Assembly (NCBI GenBank): GCA_947452295.1
Contig: CANGCK010000021.1
Coordinates: 1-47,792 of the forward strand
DNA length: 47,792 nt
Source of the DNA: Sphingobacteriia bacterium
GTDB taxonomy: Bacteria > Bacteroidota > Bacteroidia > Chitinophagales > Chitinophagaceae
Reading direction: 5' to 3'
Numbering within the stretch: the stretch's first letter is position 1; each line of letters starts with the position of its first letter. This document shows, in pieces, positions 8,554 through 16,542 of the stretch. The position numbers and the translations under genes are program-made. The notes under the pieces are model-generated. The model ran no database searches. It saw nothing but the letters and a program-made list of their open reading frames with translations, and was not told the DNA's origin.

Positions 8554-9399
8554 TTATTGATTGAGTGATTGAAATGTGTCTCCCTGGGTAATATCGCCGG
8601 TATCAAAACCTTTTTTAAACCAGTACATTCTTTGTTTTGATGTTCCGTGCGTAAACGCATCGGGTACTATGTTACCAGTGCTTTGTTGCTGCAATCGATC
8701 GTCGCCAATTGCATTAGCTGCATTCAACGCCGATTCAATATCTCCTTCTTCTAATATCTTTCTTAATTTATTGGCGTGGTGTGCCCAAACTCCAGCTAAA
8801 AAATCGGCTTGAAGCTCTAATTTAACCGATTCTTTGTTGTATTCCTTTTCGCTAAGGTGATTGCGCATTTCTTGCATTTTTGCAGAAGTACCATTTAACT
8901 GTTGGATGTGGTGACCCACTTCATGCGCAATAACATAAGTCATTGCAAATTCACCAGGTGCTTGAAATTTTTCGGTTAGTTCTTTAAAAAACGATAGGTC
9001 GATATATACTTTTTGATCTGCTGGACAATAAAAAGGACCAGTAGCCGCACTAGCAAAACCACAGCCAGATTGGGTTTGGTCGGTAAACAGCTCCAGTTTG
9101 GGTTTTACATAACGGTCTTCATTGGCCGCATAAATAGAATCCCATACGTCTTCGGTAAGTGCCAATACTACCTTTGTAAAAGAAGCCAATCGTTCCTCAT
9201 CGGCGGGTCGAGTTATCGATTTAGTTTGCTGAGGTGCTATTACCTGGTTCACTACATCTTGCGGATTACCGCCTAAAAAAACGTAAATAAGCGCAATAAT
9301 AATGGTGCCCACTCCTCCCTTTAATGCAAATCCTCCTACACCACCTCCACCTCTATTGTCTTCTACATTTTCACTTTCTCTGTTTCCAAGCCAACGCAT
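8554..9399 (-). CDS. Neutral zinc metallopeptidase, YpfJ/PF04228 family
   Basis: A 281-residue protein with a glycine-rich N-terminus, one membrane segment at about 30-44 (GTIIIALIYVFLGG) and an extracytoplasmic domain carrying the zinc motif HEVGH at residues 159-163, followed by QQLNG, with a probable third ligand Glu195 in LELQADFLAG. This order, the early RWxGxRES start and the Cys-containing SGCGFASAATGPFYCP segment are typical of the putative neutral zinc metallopeptidase family (PF04228, E. coli YpfJ). Its physiological substrate is unknown in the family. Only 10 bp separates it from the amidase start, indicating one operon. Confidence 0.93.
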   Translation of the reverse strand: MRWLGNRESENVEDNRGGGGVGGFALKGGVGTIIIALIYVFLGGNPQDVVNQVIAPQQTKSITRPADEERLASFTKVVLALTEDVWDSIYAANEDRYVKPKLELFTDQTQSGCGFASAATGPFYCPADQKVYIDLSFFKELTEKFQAPGEFAMTYVIAHEVGHHIQQLNGTSAKMQEMRNHLSEKEYNKESVKLELQADFLAGVWAHHANKLRKILEEGDIESALNAANAIGDDRLQQQSTGNIVPDAFTHGTSKQRMYWFKKGFDTGDITQGDTFQSLNQ

Positions 9400-9460
9400 A
9401 ATTTAATTGTTTTGGTTTAAAAGGAAAGGTACGTTGTTAAAGGGAAAAAATAACTATTAG

Positions 9461-10276
9461 CTACGGCTCGTCACACTTACTTATTTTTTTTATAAATAAT
9501 TGATTAAACTGTTTAATCATTTTATTATCGATGGTAATATGTACTAATTGATCATTTACCGCATTCCACCATCCGTAGGCCGTAAGTTCTATTTTAGCGT
9601 AGGCAACTCTATCGGCTGAATGGTATTTTTCATAAAATCTGCGCATATATTCTTGTGGAGATCCGTTTTTTGTGCTTTCTTTTTCAGAAAAAGCCTTCCA
9701 AAATTGCATTAATGCTGCTGTGTCTTTAGTGTTGAGCACTTTAATTATATCCGGACAAATACTTGAAAACCTATTGTCCAATAAAACAGCACTGTTGTTG
9801 TATGATAAAAGGGTAAGGCGTTTTAAATCGTATTCGTCTGTTAATTCTTTAATTTTTTGTTGTTGTATGTTTTGCCAATAGGGTGTATTTACCACCTCCA
9901 TTTGGGTAAACATTGTTAGTTTTTGCTGGTACTCGGCTGTTAATTTATTAAGGTCTAATTTAGGTAGATTTTCTTTTTTCAGTACCACCCCATCTTCTTC
10001 TAATAAAATACCATTGTATGCATAGCACAATTCATATGTGTTTTGTAATTGCACTTTCGTAAACTGTTGCGTGTTGTATGTTCCTTTATTTGTACACAAT
10101 TCGGTATTCCAAGTAAAATAACCAATAGCGCTTTTTGTTAATGCGCCGCGCTGGACTGGTGGTTTTTGTGCTGAAATTTTTATGCAGTATATATTGGCTA
10201 AAAGTATTAGCAATAGGAGTGTTCTTATTAAAATGCATTGTGTGTGTTGCATAAATATCTTTGCTTTTTTTATCAA
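9461..10276 (-). CDS. Exported hypothetical protein
   Basis: A 271-residue protein of unknown function. It has a hydrophobic N-terminal signal (IRTLLLLILLANIYC) ending near ISAQ. The ATG at 10276 is followed by an in-frame ATG eight codons later (MQHTQ), which would give a tidier signal peptide; the sequence does not decide between them. The mature part is lysine- and glutamine-rich and mostly helical in character, with conserved-looking blocks such as SICPDIIKVLNTKDTAALMQ and ITIDNKMIKQFNQLF. It lies 61 bp upstream of the zinc metallopeptidase on the same strand and is probably the promoter-proximal gene of that operon. Confidence 0.7.
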   Translation of the reverse strand: MIKKAKIFMQHTQCILIRTLLLLILLANIYCIKISAQKPPVQRGALTKSAIGYFTWNTELCTNKGTYNTQQFTKVQLQNTYELCYAYNGILLEEDGVVLKKENLPKLDLNKLTAEYQQKLTMFTQMEVVNTPYWQNIQQQKIKELTDEYDLKRLTLLSYNNSAVLLDNRFSSICPDIIKVLNTKDTAALMQFWKAFSEKESTKNGSPQEYMRRFYEKYHSADRVAYAKIELTAYGWWNAVNDQLVHITIDNKMIKQFNQLFIKKISKCDEP

Positions 10277-10322
10277 ACTATTTTTTATTAACTCATAGCT
10301 TTTATTGGTGAATGTCTTTTAC

Positions 10323-10370
10323 TTTCCTATATAAAAAAACCACCTGGTGGTGGTTTTTTTATATAGGAAA
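10323..10370. terminator. Bidirectional terminator with 22-bp perfect stem
   Basis: A perfect inverted repeat: 22-nt arms (TTTCCTATATAAAAAAACCACC and its exact complement) around a TGGT loop. The G+C-rich top of the stem flanked by seven A and seven T residues gives a functional-looking terminator in both directions. Both flanking genes are on the minus strand, so it separates the acyltransferase transcript (start 11349, stop 10426) from the hydrolase operon that starts at 10276. Confidence 0.9.
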
Positions 10371-10425
10371 TATTATTAGTTACAAAGATATATTGTTATT
10401 AGATACTATACGTATTGTTCATTAT

Positions 10426-11349
10426 TTAATTGTTTCCCGTACTGCTTAATACAGCAACTTTAGCTGATATAATATGTACAAAAAGTACCATTACAATAAT
10501 TGGTACAGATATATGCAAACAACTCAATACCATTAACAACATTAGTAAATACAACGGATAGGTAAACATTAATACGCCAAATAGTACCGAATCATAGAAA
10601 ACAGTATTGTTTGTTTTTATTCTTACATACTTTTTTACGATCCAATAATATGGGTAATGCATAAGCTTACCTAAATTACCAATTATTGCAATTAACTTAT
10701 TTTTAAACGGCTGGTTGGCTGTTGGTTCTATAACCAGTTTTGTTAAGATATTTTTCAGCACTTGATTAAAATAAACATAGTTTCTGGGTTCTTCCTCATA
10801 CGGGAATAACTCATCTACTACAATCGAATCAGCTGCATGTATTATTACCGTCTTACCAAAATTAACAAATGAATTATACGCCAAACCTATCGGTAAAATT
10901 TTTAGGGGAGTGGGCGGTTTAGCTCTACTGGCTATCCGCGCGGCTCCTTTTTTAAATGGTTGAATTTCATTGGTATTCAAACATATTCCTTCAATAAAAA
11001 TCAGCACAATTCCCCCCTTTTCTAATATTCTTTTGCTTTCATAAAATGCATATTCATTTAAGTGAAGATTTTCTTTGCCCTCTCTTAACCTATAAATAGG
11101 TATCATGTGCAATAGTTTCAATAAAAAACGATGCCCTTTATTTTTAAAAGCATCTCCTCTGGCTAAAAAATGTACGTCTTCATTAAAAAATGCACCTATT
11201 AGCACTGCATCTAAAAAAGAATTGGGATGATTGGCCACTATAAGCAATGGTCCCTTTTGGCGAAACGCAGCCTTGTTTAATACGATTAGTTTTTTGCAAA
11301 ACAACCAAATTGTGGCTCTAATAATTGGTTTTATAATAAGATAGATCAA
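10426..11349 (-). CDS. PlsC-type glycerolphosphate acyltransferase
   Basis: A 307-residue membrane-associated acyltransferase of the lysophosphatidate/glycerol-3-phosphate acyltransferase superfamily (phospholipid synthesis or remodelling). The catalytic block is ANHPNSFLDA at residues 39-48: His41 and Asp47 are separated by five residues rather than the canonical four, a variant that resembles the HPNxxxD class rather than ordinary PlsC. The second block is FIEGICLN with Glu120-Gly121, in place of FPEGT. The C-terminal 60 residues contain two hydrophobic segments (LFGVLMFTYPLYLLMLLMVL and SVPIIVMVLFVHIISAKVAV). Function at family level is firm; acyl donor and acceptor are not determinable. 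It is isolated between a strong terminator and a divergent gene. Confidence 0.88.
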   Translation of the reverse strand: MIYLIIKPIIRATIWLFCKKLIVLNKAAFRQKGPLLIVANHPNSFLDAVLIGAFFNEDVHFLARGDAFKNKGHRFLLKLLHMIPIYRLREGKENLHLNEYAFYESKRILEKGGIVLIFIEGICLNTNEIQPFKKGAARIASRAKPPTPLKILPIGLAYNSFVNFGKTVIIHAADSIVVDELFPYEEEPRNYVYFNQVLKNILTKLVIEPTANQPFKNKLIAIIGNLGKLMHYPYYWIVKKYVRIKTNNTVFYDSVLFGVLMFTYPLYLLMLLMVLSCLHISVPIIVMVLFVHIISAKVAVLSSTGNN

Positions 11350-11586
11350 TGGACGGGGGCAGTTTTATTCTAAACTTCAATTTCGGGGATTTTTTTAAGA
11401 GATTAATAAAAAAGTCTCGCTATTTTTATTTTATGTTGATGTTTTTATAATTAAAGATGGTATTTAATTAAGAAAACTGTGCTCCAATCAATAATATTTG
11501 TTGTGTGGATTGCTGCTTATGGTTTATGGGATTTTATTTTGAATTATTTTGGAAGATTTATCTAATGATTAAAAACACTTTATTTT

Positions 11587-12174
11587 ATGGAGCTCGTTTA
11601 TATTGAAGATCAAACATTCAATAAAATTACTTTTTTAGACACACCGCTTGATAAGGGCGAATACGAAAACTGCATTTTTAATAATTGCGACTGGAGTAAA
11701 GCAGCAATTGCTGGCTTTGTTTTCTCGAATTGTACTTTTAACGCTTGTAATTTAAGTATGGCGCAATTAGTTAAAACCGCTTTTCAACAGGTTGTTTTTA
11801 TAGATTGTAAAATGTTGGGGCTTCTTTTTAATGATTGCAACGAATTTGGGCTTTCTTTTACATTTAATAACTGCACACTTAATCACTCCTCTTTTTATAA
11901 AACCACTATAAAAAAAACTATATTCAATAATTCGGAGATGAAAGAAGTTGATTTTACCGAATGTAACTTATCTGCTGCCGTATTTAATAACTGTGATTTA
12001 ACTGGTACTGTATTTTTTCGAGCTAACTTAGAAAAAACCGATTTTAGAAAGGCCAATAATTATGTTATAGATCCTTCAGAAAATAAAATTAAAAAGGCAA
12101 AATTTTCTGTGTTTGGTATTGCGGGTTTATTAAATAAATATGATATTATTATTGAAAACGAATTAACAATATAG
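11587..12174 (+). CDS. Pentapeptide-repeat protein (Qnr-like fold)
   Basis: A 195-residue protein composed almost wholly of A(D/N)LxX-type pentapeptides: CIFNNCDWSKAAIAGFVFSN, CNLSMAQL, CTLNHSSF, CNLSAAVFNNCDLTGTVFFR, ANLEKTDFRKAN. These repeats build a right-handed quadrilateral beta-helix. Qnr and MfpA of this fold bind DNA gyrase and give quinolone tolerance; most others have no known role, so a DNA-mimic function is possible but not shown. Length (about 195 aa) and the non-repeat C-terminal tail (KIKKAKFSVFGIAGLLNKYD) match the single-domain chromosomal members common in Bacteroidota. It stands alone, divergent from the acyltransferase with a 237-bp gap. Confidence 0.92.
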   Translation: MELVYIEDQTFNKITFLDTPLDKGEYENCIFNNCDWSKAAIAGFVFSNCTFNACNLSMAQLVKTAFQQVVFIDCKMLGLLFNDCNEFGLSFTFNNCTLNHSSFYKTTIKKTIFNNSEMKEVDFTECNLSAAVFNNCDLTGTVFFRANLEKTDFRKANNYVIDPSENKIKKAKFSVFGIAGLLNKYDIIIENELTI

Positions 12175-12190
12175 TAAGACCCAAAAATAC

Positions 12191-12221
12191 AGCATTGCAA
12201 GATTTTTTGTCCAACAATGCT
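12191..12221. terminator. Weak hairpin between convergent genes
   Basis: Seven-nt arms AGCATTG and CAATGCT enclose a 17-nt loop containing a T6 run. It lies in the 66-bp gap between the pentapeptide-repeat gene (plus) and the SnoaL-like gene (minus). Position favours a terminator, but the stem is short and there is no T-run after it. Confidence 0.3.
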
Positions 12222-12240
12222 ATAAATATCTCTTTTGAAT

Positions 12241-12651
12241 TTAGGCCTTTAATTGCGCAATTGCAGTTGTCCATTCTTCGATGTGGTAAACGGTTTTAAT
12301 TTTTCCATTTTCAATAGTATGTATATCTATTGCCATTGTTTTGAAAGATTTTGTGCCGTCTAATTCCATCCCCATGAAGTTGCCATTTGGAGAAGCAGAA
12401 AATTCACTTCTTACAACCACTTGATTGCCTTCTTGAATCATGTCTTTAATTTCCCATTTCATATCCGGCATCATTTTCCAAAATCCGGCAATTTGACCAA
12501 TAAGTTGTGGTTTTCCTTTTGTTTCTTTTGCGTTGATTGATTGGAAATCATCAGCAAATAGATTGTCTAATAATTCGCTGGTATTGGTTGTTTCATTTAC
12601 TGTTAAGCACTCATTATACAATGTTGCTACCATTTTTTTTAATTCACTCAT
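12241..12651 (-). CDS. SnoaL-like / NTF2-fold ester cyclase family protein
   Basis: A 136-residue protein of the SnoaL-like polyketide/ester cyclase family within the NTF2-like superfamily. The typical opening helix (ATLYNECLTVNETTNTSELL), the LFADDFQSIN core and the pattern WEIKDMIQEGNQVVVRSEFS followed by IDIHTIENGKIKTVYHIEEW fit the family. Such proteins may be enzymes, binding proteins or inactive scaffolds; no catalytic assignment is possible. It is divergent from an HxlR regulator 102 bp away, which suggests it is the regulator's target. Confidence 0.85.
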   Translation of the reverse strand: MSELKKMVATLYNECLTVNETTNTSELLDNLFADDFQSINAKETKGKPQLIGQIAGFWKMMPDMKWEIKDMIQEGNQVVVRSEFSASPNGNFMGMELDGTKSFKTMAIDIHTIENGKIKTVYHIEEWTTAIAQLKA

Positions 12652-12674
12652 TTTTAATCAATTTTTTGATTGAA

Positions 12675-12682
12675 CAAAATTA
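12675..12682 (-). promoter_or_regulatory. Candidate -7 box for the SnoaL-like gene
   Basis: On the minus strand this reads TAATTTTG, matching the Bacteroidota TAnnTTTG -7 consensus, 24 bp upstream of the ATG at 12651. No well-spaced TTG -33 element was found. It lies back to back with the plus-strand box at 12684-12691, one base apart. Confidence 0.45.
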
Positions 12683-12683
12683 T

Positions 12684-12691
12684 TATATTTG
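12684..12691 (+). promoter_or_regulatory. Candidate -7 box for the HxlR gene
   Basis: TATATTTG matches TAnnTTTG and lies 62 bp before the ATG at 12754. A TTTG at 12665-12668 could act as the -33 element with slightly short spacing (15 bp). The transcription start would fall in or next to the imperfect palindrome at 12689-12713. Confidence 0.45.
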
Positions 12692-12713
12692 TCTATTTTT
12701 ACTTATTAGTCAA
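12689..12713. promoter_or_regulatory. Imperfect palindrome, candidate HxlR operator
   Basis: TTGTCTA, 11 bp, TAGTCAA: a 25-bp imperfect dyad with one mismatched pair per arm. It overlaps the start region of the HxlR promoter and sits just upstream of the divergent promoter. HxlR proteins bind as dimers to such dyads in their own intergenic regions, so autoregulation is the simplest reading. This is an inference from position. Confidence 0.4.
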
Positions 12714-12753
12714 TAATATATTGCATAGTACTAAATTATAGACCATCAATAAT

Positions 12754-13092
12754 ATGCGTAAAAACAAAGATTTTAATCCCAATAATTGTCCTGTGACAAG
12801 TTGTATGAATAAAATTGGTGGGAAATGGAAACCGGTAGTATTTTATTTAATAAATAACGGTAAGAATCGTTTTAGTCTTTTACAAAAAGTTATTCCTGAT
12901 ATTTCGAAACAAATGTTGGTTAATCAATTGCGAGAAATGGAAGAAGACAAATTGATTGAACGGATTATTTTTGCCGAAATACCACCTAGGGTAGAATATT
13001 TGTTAACAGATTACGGAAAATCGGTTTTACCTATCATAGAAGTGATGGCAGACTGGGGACGGAATGAGTTAAAAACAAAGGTAACACAGTAG
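12754..13092 (+). CDS. HxlR-family winged-helix transcriptional regulator
   Basis: A 112-residue DNA-binding protein. It shows the HxlR pattern: an early Cys (CPVTSCMNKIGGKWKPVVFY), the helix-turn-helix in FSLLQKVIPDISKQMLVNQL, the wing in LIERIIFAEIPPRVEYLLTD, and the closing LPIIEVMADWG. Family members sense aldehydes, quinones or redox state, often through the N-terminal Cys. The divergent neighbour (SnoaL-like protein) and the palindrome between them suggest local control. Family assignment is firm; the ligand is unknown. Confidence 0.95.
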   Translation: MRKNKDFNPNNCPVTSCMNKIGGKWKPVVFYLINNGKNRFSLLQKVIPDISKQMLVNQLREMEEDKLIERIIFAEIPPRVEYLLTDYGKSVLPIIEVMADWGRNELKTKVTQ

Positions 13093-13206
13093 TTTTTAAT
13101 TGGTTTAATTAGCTATAATCCTGAAAAACGGTTGGTACATTTGGTTAAGATGTTATTGTGAATTGATTTTTGGAGGTGATGAATAGAAAGCCTAAAAAAC
13201 AAATAA

Positions 13207-13228
13207 CCCCGGCCTACTACAACCGGGG
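13207..13228 (-). terminator. Terminator after recA
   Basis: CCCCGG and CCGGGG arms (6 bp, extendable by A/T pairs) enclose a 10-nt loop. Read on the minus strand, the hairpin is followed by TTATTTGTTTTTTAG, a usable U-rich tract. It lies 37 bp past the recA stop codon. Confidence 0.75.
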
Positions 13229-13264
13229 TAATGTTTACTACTACTAACTAACCCATCTAAAAAA

Positions 13265-14353
13265 CTATTTTTTTTCTGCTTTTTCAGCTTTACTTGGCTT
13301 TTCTGCTTTTTCTGGCTTTTCTACTTTTTCTTCTTCTTCCATCTCATTTTCTTCCGGTAACAAATCTGCGGCAATTTTTGCCCTGATTTTTGCTTCTATT
13401 TCATTGGCTAACTCCGGATTATCGTGCATTAAAGTTTTTACAGCTTCTCTACCTTGTCCTAATTTATTGGAATTATAACTAAACCAGCTTCCACTTTTTT
13501 GTACAATACCCAATTCAACACCCATATCAATAATTTCACCTACTTTACTAATTCCCTCTCCAAATACTAAATCAAATTCTGCTGCTCTAAAAGGTGGTGC
13601 TACTTTATTTTTAACCACTTTTACTTTTACCCTATTTCCTATGGCTTCATCACCATCTTTAATTTGCGTCATTCTTCTAATATCTAATCTTACAGATGCA
13701 TAGAACTTTAACGCATTTCCACCCGTTGTTGTTTCTGGGTTTCCGAACATTACGCCAATTTTTTCTCTCAATTGGTTAATGAATATACAAATGGTTCCTG
13801 TTTTATTTATCGTTGCTGTTAGCTTACGCAATGCCTGACTCATCAAACGCGCATGCAATCCCATTTTACTGTCGCCCATTTCTCCTTCTAATTCGCTCTT
13901 GGGCACCAATGCCGCAACCGAGTCAATTACCACTACATCAATGGCGCCAGAAAGTATTAATCTATCGGCTATTTCTAATGCCTGCTCGCCATAATCGGGT
14001 TGAGATATTAATAAATTATCTACATCTACCCCTAGTTTTTGGGCATATACACTATCAAAAGCATGTTCTGCATCTATTATAGCACACATGCCTCCTTTTT
14101 TTTGCGCCTCTGCTATTACATGTATAGCAACTGTTGTTTTACCAGATGATTCTGGTCCGTATATTTCAACAATCCTTCCTTTTGGCAATCCACCAACTCC
14201 CAATGCCGTATCTAATCCAATAGATCCTGTAGATATTACTTCTATCGGCATTGAACTTTTCTCGTTCATCATCATTACACTACCTTTTCCGTAGTCTTTG
14301 TCTATTTTGTCGATCGTTAATTTTAGTGCTTTTAGCTTTTCCGCATTACTCAT
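13265..14353 (-). CDS. recA: Recombinase A
   Basis: RecA forms filaments on single-stranded DNA, catalyses homologous strand exchange and acts as co-protease in the SOS response. The 362-residue protein has the Walker [10 protein letters not shown] at residues 66-74, the [20 protein letters not shown] block with loop L1 nearby, the [20 protein letters not shown] segment, and loop L2 with [19 protein letters not shown]. The last 35 residues are a charged [20 protein letters not shown] tail, longer and more repetitive than in E. coli, as commonly seen in Bacteroidota. The gene stands alone, with its own terminator downstream and a 233-bp gap upstream containing no other gene. No LexA-type operator was recognised there. 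Confidence 0.98.
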   Translation of the reverse strand: MSNAEKLKALKLTIDKIDKDYGKGSVMMMNEKSSMPIEVISTGSIGLDTALGVGGLPKGRIVEIYGPESSGKTTVAIHVIAEAQKKGGMCAIIDAEHAFDSVYAQKLGVDVDNLLISQPDYGEQALEIADRLILSGAIDVVVIDSVAALVPKSELEGEMGDSKMGLHARLMSQALRKLTATINKTGTICIFINQLREKIGVMFGNPETTTGGNALKFYASVRLDIRRMTQIKDGDEAIGNRVKVKVVKNKVAPPFRAAEFDLVFGEGISKVGEIIDMGVELGIVQKSGSWFSYNSNKLGQGREAVKTLMHDNPELANEIEAKIRAKIAADLLPEENEMEEEEKVEKPEKAEKPSKAEKAEKK

Positions 14354-14586
14354 GTTCGTTAGAATTTATGGGTCAATTTGTATAGTGATGTAAAACTACA
14401 TACTTTTTATTAAAAACGCTAATTTTTTTAGTATTTTTTTACTAATCGATTTAGTTTTTTGTTTTGTTTGCTAAAATATTGTGTTTTAAAGCAGTAAACA
14501 AGCGTATTTACACGTGTTTTTTGCCTTTTTTAACTGTATTATATAATTTATTATTAATTTGTTTGGTGCAAAATTTTCATCCTGCT

Positions 14587-16479
14587 TTACCAACCTATTC
14601 CATAATCTTCTCCATTATTTGATGATCCTCCCCAAATACTACCATGTTTTCTATCCAAATAAATGGCGTTAATGGGTCCGCTGGTTCTATCCCCTACGCT
14701 TATTTTATATCCCATTTTCTTCAATGCTTCTTTAGTGGTTTCAGGCGTTTTATTGGAAATCAATATATCGCCAGCCCTTGGCTTTCTATCGCTAAGTTTG
14801 GTGCCTCCGAGCGACAACCAAAGCTGGTTGCTGTTAATATTTGCTGCTTCGCATGCCTGCTGAACCGTCATGTTAAAATCATACATGTTTAAGAAAAATT
14901 GTAATAGGTTTTGGTCTTGTGTATCTCCTCCCTGCACCGCAAAAGATAGATATGGTTTGCCGTCTTTCAATGCCATAGAGGGCGTTAGTGTAACCCTTGG
15001 ACGTTTTCCGGGGGCTACAACATTAAAAGGATTGATGGTACTGTCTAGTACAAAACTTTGCATTCTTTGACTCATTCCTACTCCTGTATTACCCGCTATG
15101 CAAGCGGGTAGCCATCCGCCACTTGGCGTTATGGATACAACCCAACCTTCGGCATCCGCAGCTTCTACACTGGTTGTTCCTCTCCATAGTCTGTCCATAT
15201 ATTGTTCCTGCGCTAACATCGCCGTTGTCGTGCTGTCATGTGCAGGTACAAAATTTCTCTTTTGTGTTGAGTCGGCCTCTAATGCGCTTTTTTTTAATAA
15301 CTCCTCAAAAGGATTTATCGTTCCCTCAAAAGGATATGGATTGCCTGGGGCAATTGCAGTATTATTTTTAAGTGGATCTATTAATTGTGCTCGTTGTTTG
15401 GCGTATTCTTTACTCAATAGGCCTTTCATGGGTTGATGTGCTGGCGCATAGGCTGGATCGCCATAATAAAAATCTCTGTCTGCAAATGCCAAACTCATAC
15501 TTTGATAGACTGTATTAATGTATGCAGGTGTATTATAGCCCATCGATTTTAAGTCAAAATTTTCTAAAATATTCAACGATTGTAATAATGCGGGGCCTTG
15601 CGTCCACTGAGAAAGTTTATACACTTCTACTCCCTTGTAATTTACATGCATTGGATCTTCTTCCTTAACTTTCCAATTGGCCAAATCTGCCTTAGTAATT
15701 AATCCGCCCTGCTCTTGTGCACCTCTCACCAATTCATCTGCTATATCTCCTTTATAAAAACGATCGTAGGCAGCTTGTATCGCCTGTTTACGTGATAGTT
15801 TCTTTTTTAATGCCGTTTGCTCGGCTTCAACCATTTTACTAAGTGTATTCAATAAGTCTTTTTGAATAAATATTTCTCCTGCTTCGGGGGCTTCTCTTTT
15901 TTCGCCCGGATGTGTTAACAATACTTTTTTACTATATGGCCATTGTTTGATTTTGTCTTTTCCTCTTTCGATGCTATTGGCTGTTTGTGCTTCAATCGGA
16001 TATCCTGCCGCTAATTGCATTGCGGGTGCCAACACCTGCTTCAAGCTCATTGTACCATATTCGGCCAACATGTGGCAAATTCCGCCTGGCGTTCCTGGTG
16101 TTACCGCTGCTAACGGGCCAAATTCTGGGGGAAATTGGTAGCCCCTGTCTTTAAAAAAACCGGGCGTTGCACCTGTAGGAGCCACTCCCAATGCATTTAT
16201 ACCAATTACTTTTCCTGTTTTAGGATTGTATATTATTGCCTGTGTTTCTCCTCCCCAACTCAATACATCCCACATTGTACATGTTGCAGCTAACATTGCA
16301 CATGCCGCATCTACTGCATTACCACCTTGTTGAAAAATAATTGACCCTGCTGTTGCAGCTAATGGCTTTCCTGTAATTGCCATCCAGTTTTTACCATGTA
16401 AGGGGGGCTTTTGCGTTGGTTGTGCGTTTGTTAATATTGCCGTTAGAAAAAATATAATACTAAGGCTTAGTTTATTCAT
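14587..16479 (-). CDS. Gamma-glutamyltransferase family protein, exported
   Basis: A 630-residue N-terminal-nucleophile hydrolase with a signal peptide (MNKLSLSIIFFLTAILTNAQ). The family cleaves gamma-glutamyl bonds (for example glutathione) in the periplasm after self-processing into two chains. The large-subunit part shows AATAGSIIFQQGGNAVDAACA and AVTPGTPGGICHMLAEYGTM. The predicted cleavage and nucleophile is Thr435 in GTTSVEAADAEG, where characterised enzymes usually have TTHxSVVD, so the two residues after Thr-Thr differ. The small subunit includes RPRVTLTPSMALKDGKPYLS and VQGGDTQDQNLLQ. Thus membership is secure, but substrate choice may differ from classical GGT. It is 63 bp downstream of the M19 dipeptidase, probably co-transcribed. 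Confidence 0.92.
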   Translation of the reverse strand: MNKLSLSIIFFLTAILTNAQPTQKPPLHGKNWMAITGKPLAATAGSIIFQQGGNAVDAACAMLAATCTMWDVLSWGGETQAIIYNPKTGKVIGINALGVAPTGATPGFFKDRGYQFPPEFGPLAAVTPGTPGGICHMLAEYGTMSLKQVLAPAMQLAAGYPIEAQTANSIERGKDKIKQWPYSKKVLLTHPGEKREAPEAGEIFIQKDLLNTLSKMVEAEQTALKKKLSRKQAIQAAYDRFYKGDIADELVRGAQEQGGLITKADLANWKVKEEDPMHVNYKGVEVYKLSQWTQGPALLQSLNILENFDLKSMGYNTPAYINTVYQSMSLAFADRDFYYGDPAYAPAHQPMKGLLSKEYAKQRAQLIDPLKNNTAIAPGNPYPFEGTINPFEELLKKSALEADSTQKRNFVPAHDSTTTAMLAQEQYMDRLWRGTTSVEAADAEGWVVSITPSGGWLPACIAGNTGVGMSQRMQSFVLDSTINPFNVVAPGKRPRVTLTPSMALKDGKPYLSFAVQGGDTQDQNLLQFFLNMYDFNMTVQQACEAANINSNQLWLSLGGTKLSDRKPRAGDILISNKTPETTKEALKKMGYKISVGDRTSGPINAIYLDRKHGSIWGGSSNNGEDYGIGW

Positions 16480-16542
16480 CGGTTGTTTTTTAATTTATAT
16501 ATTAATTGCTACTGTACTTTTCAATTTAAAATTAGTTTGTTT

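Noticed and set aside
8544..8660. 39-codon N-terminal extension of the amidase
   Set aside because: It overlaps the metallopeptidase gene and hides an otherwise perfect signal peptide beginning at the ATG at 8543.
14508..14516. ACACGTGT in the recA upstream gap as a further parS site
   Set aside because: Only the CACGTG centre matches; the flanking GTTNC/GNAAC bases are absent.
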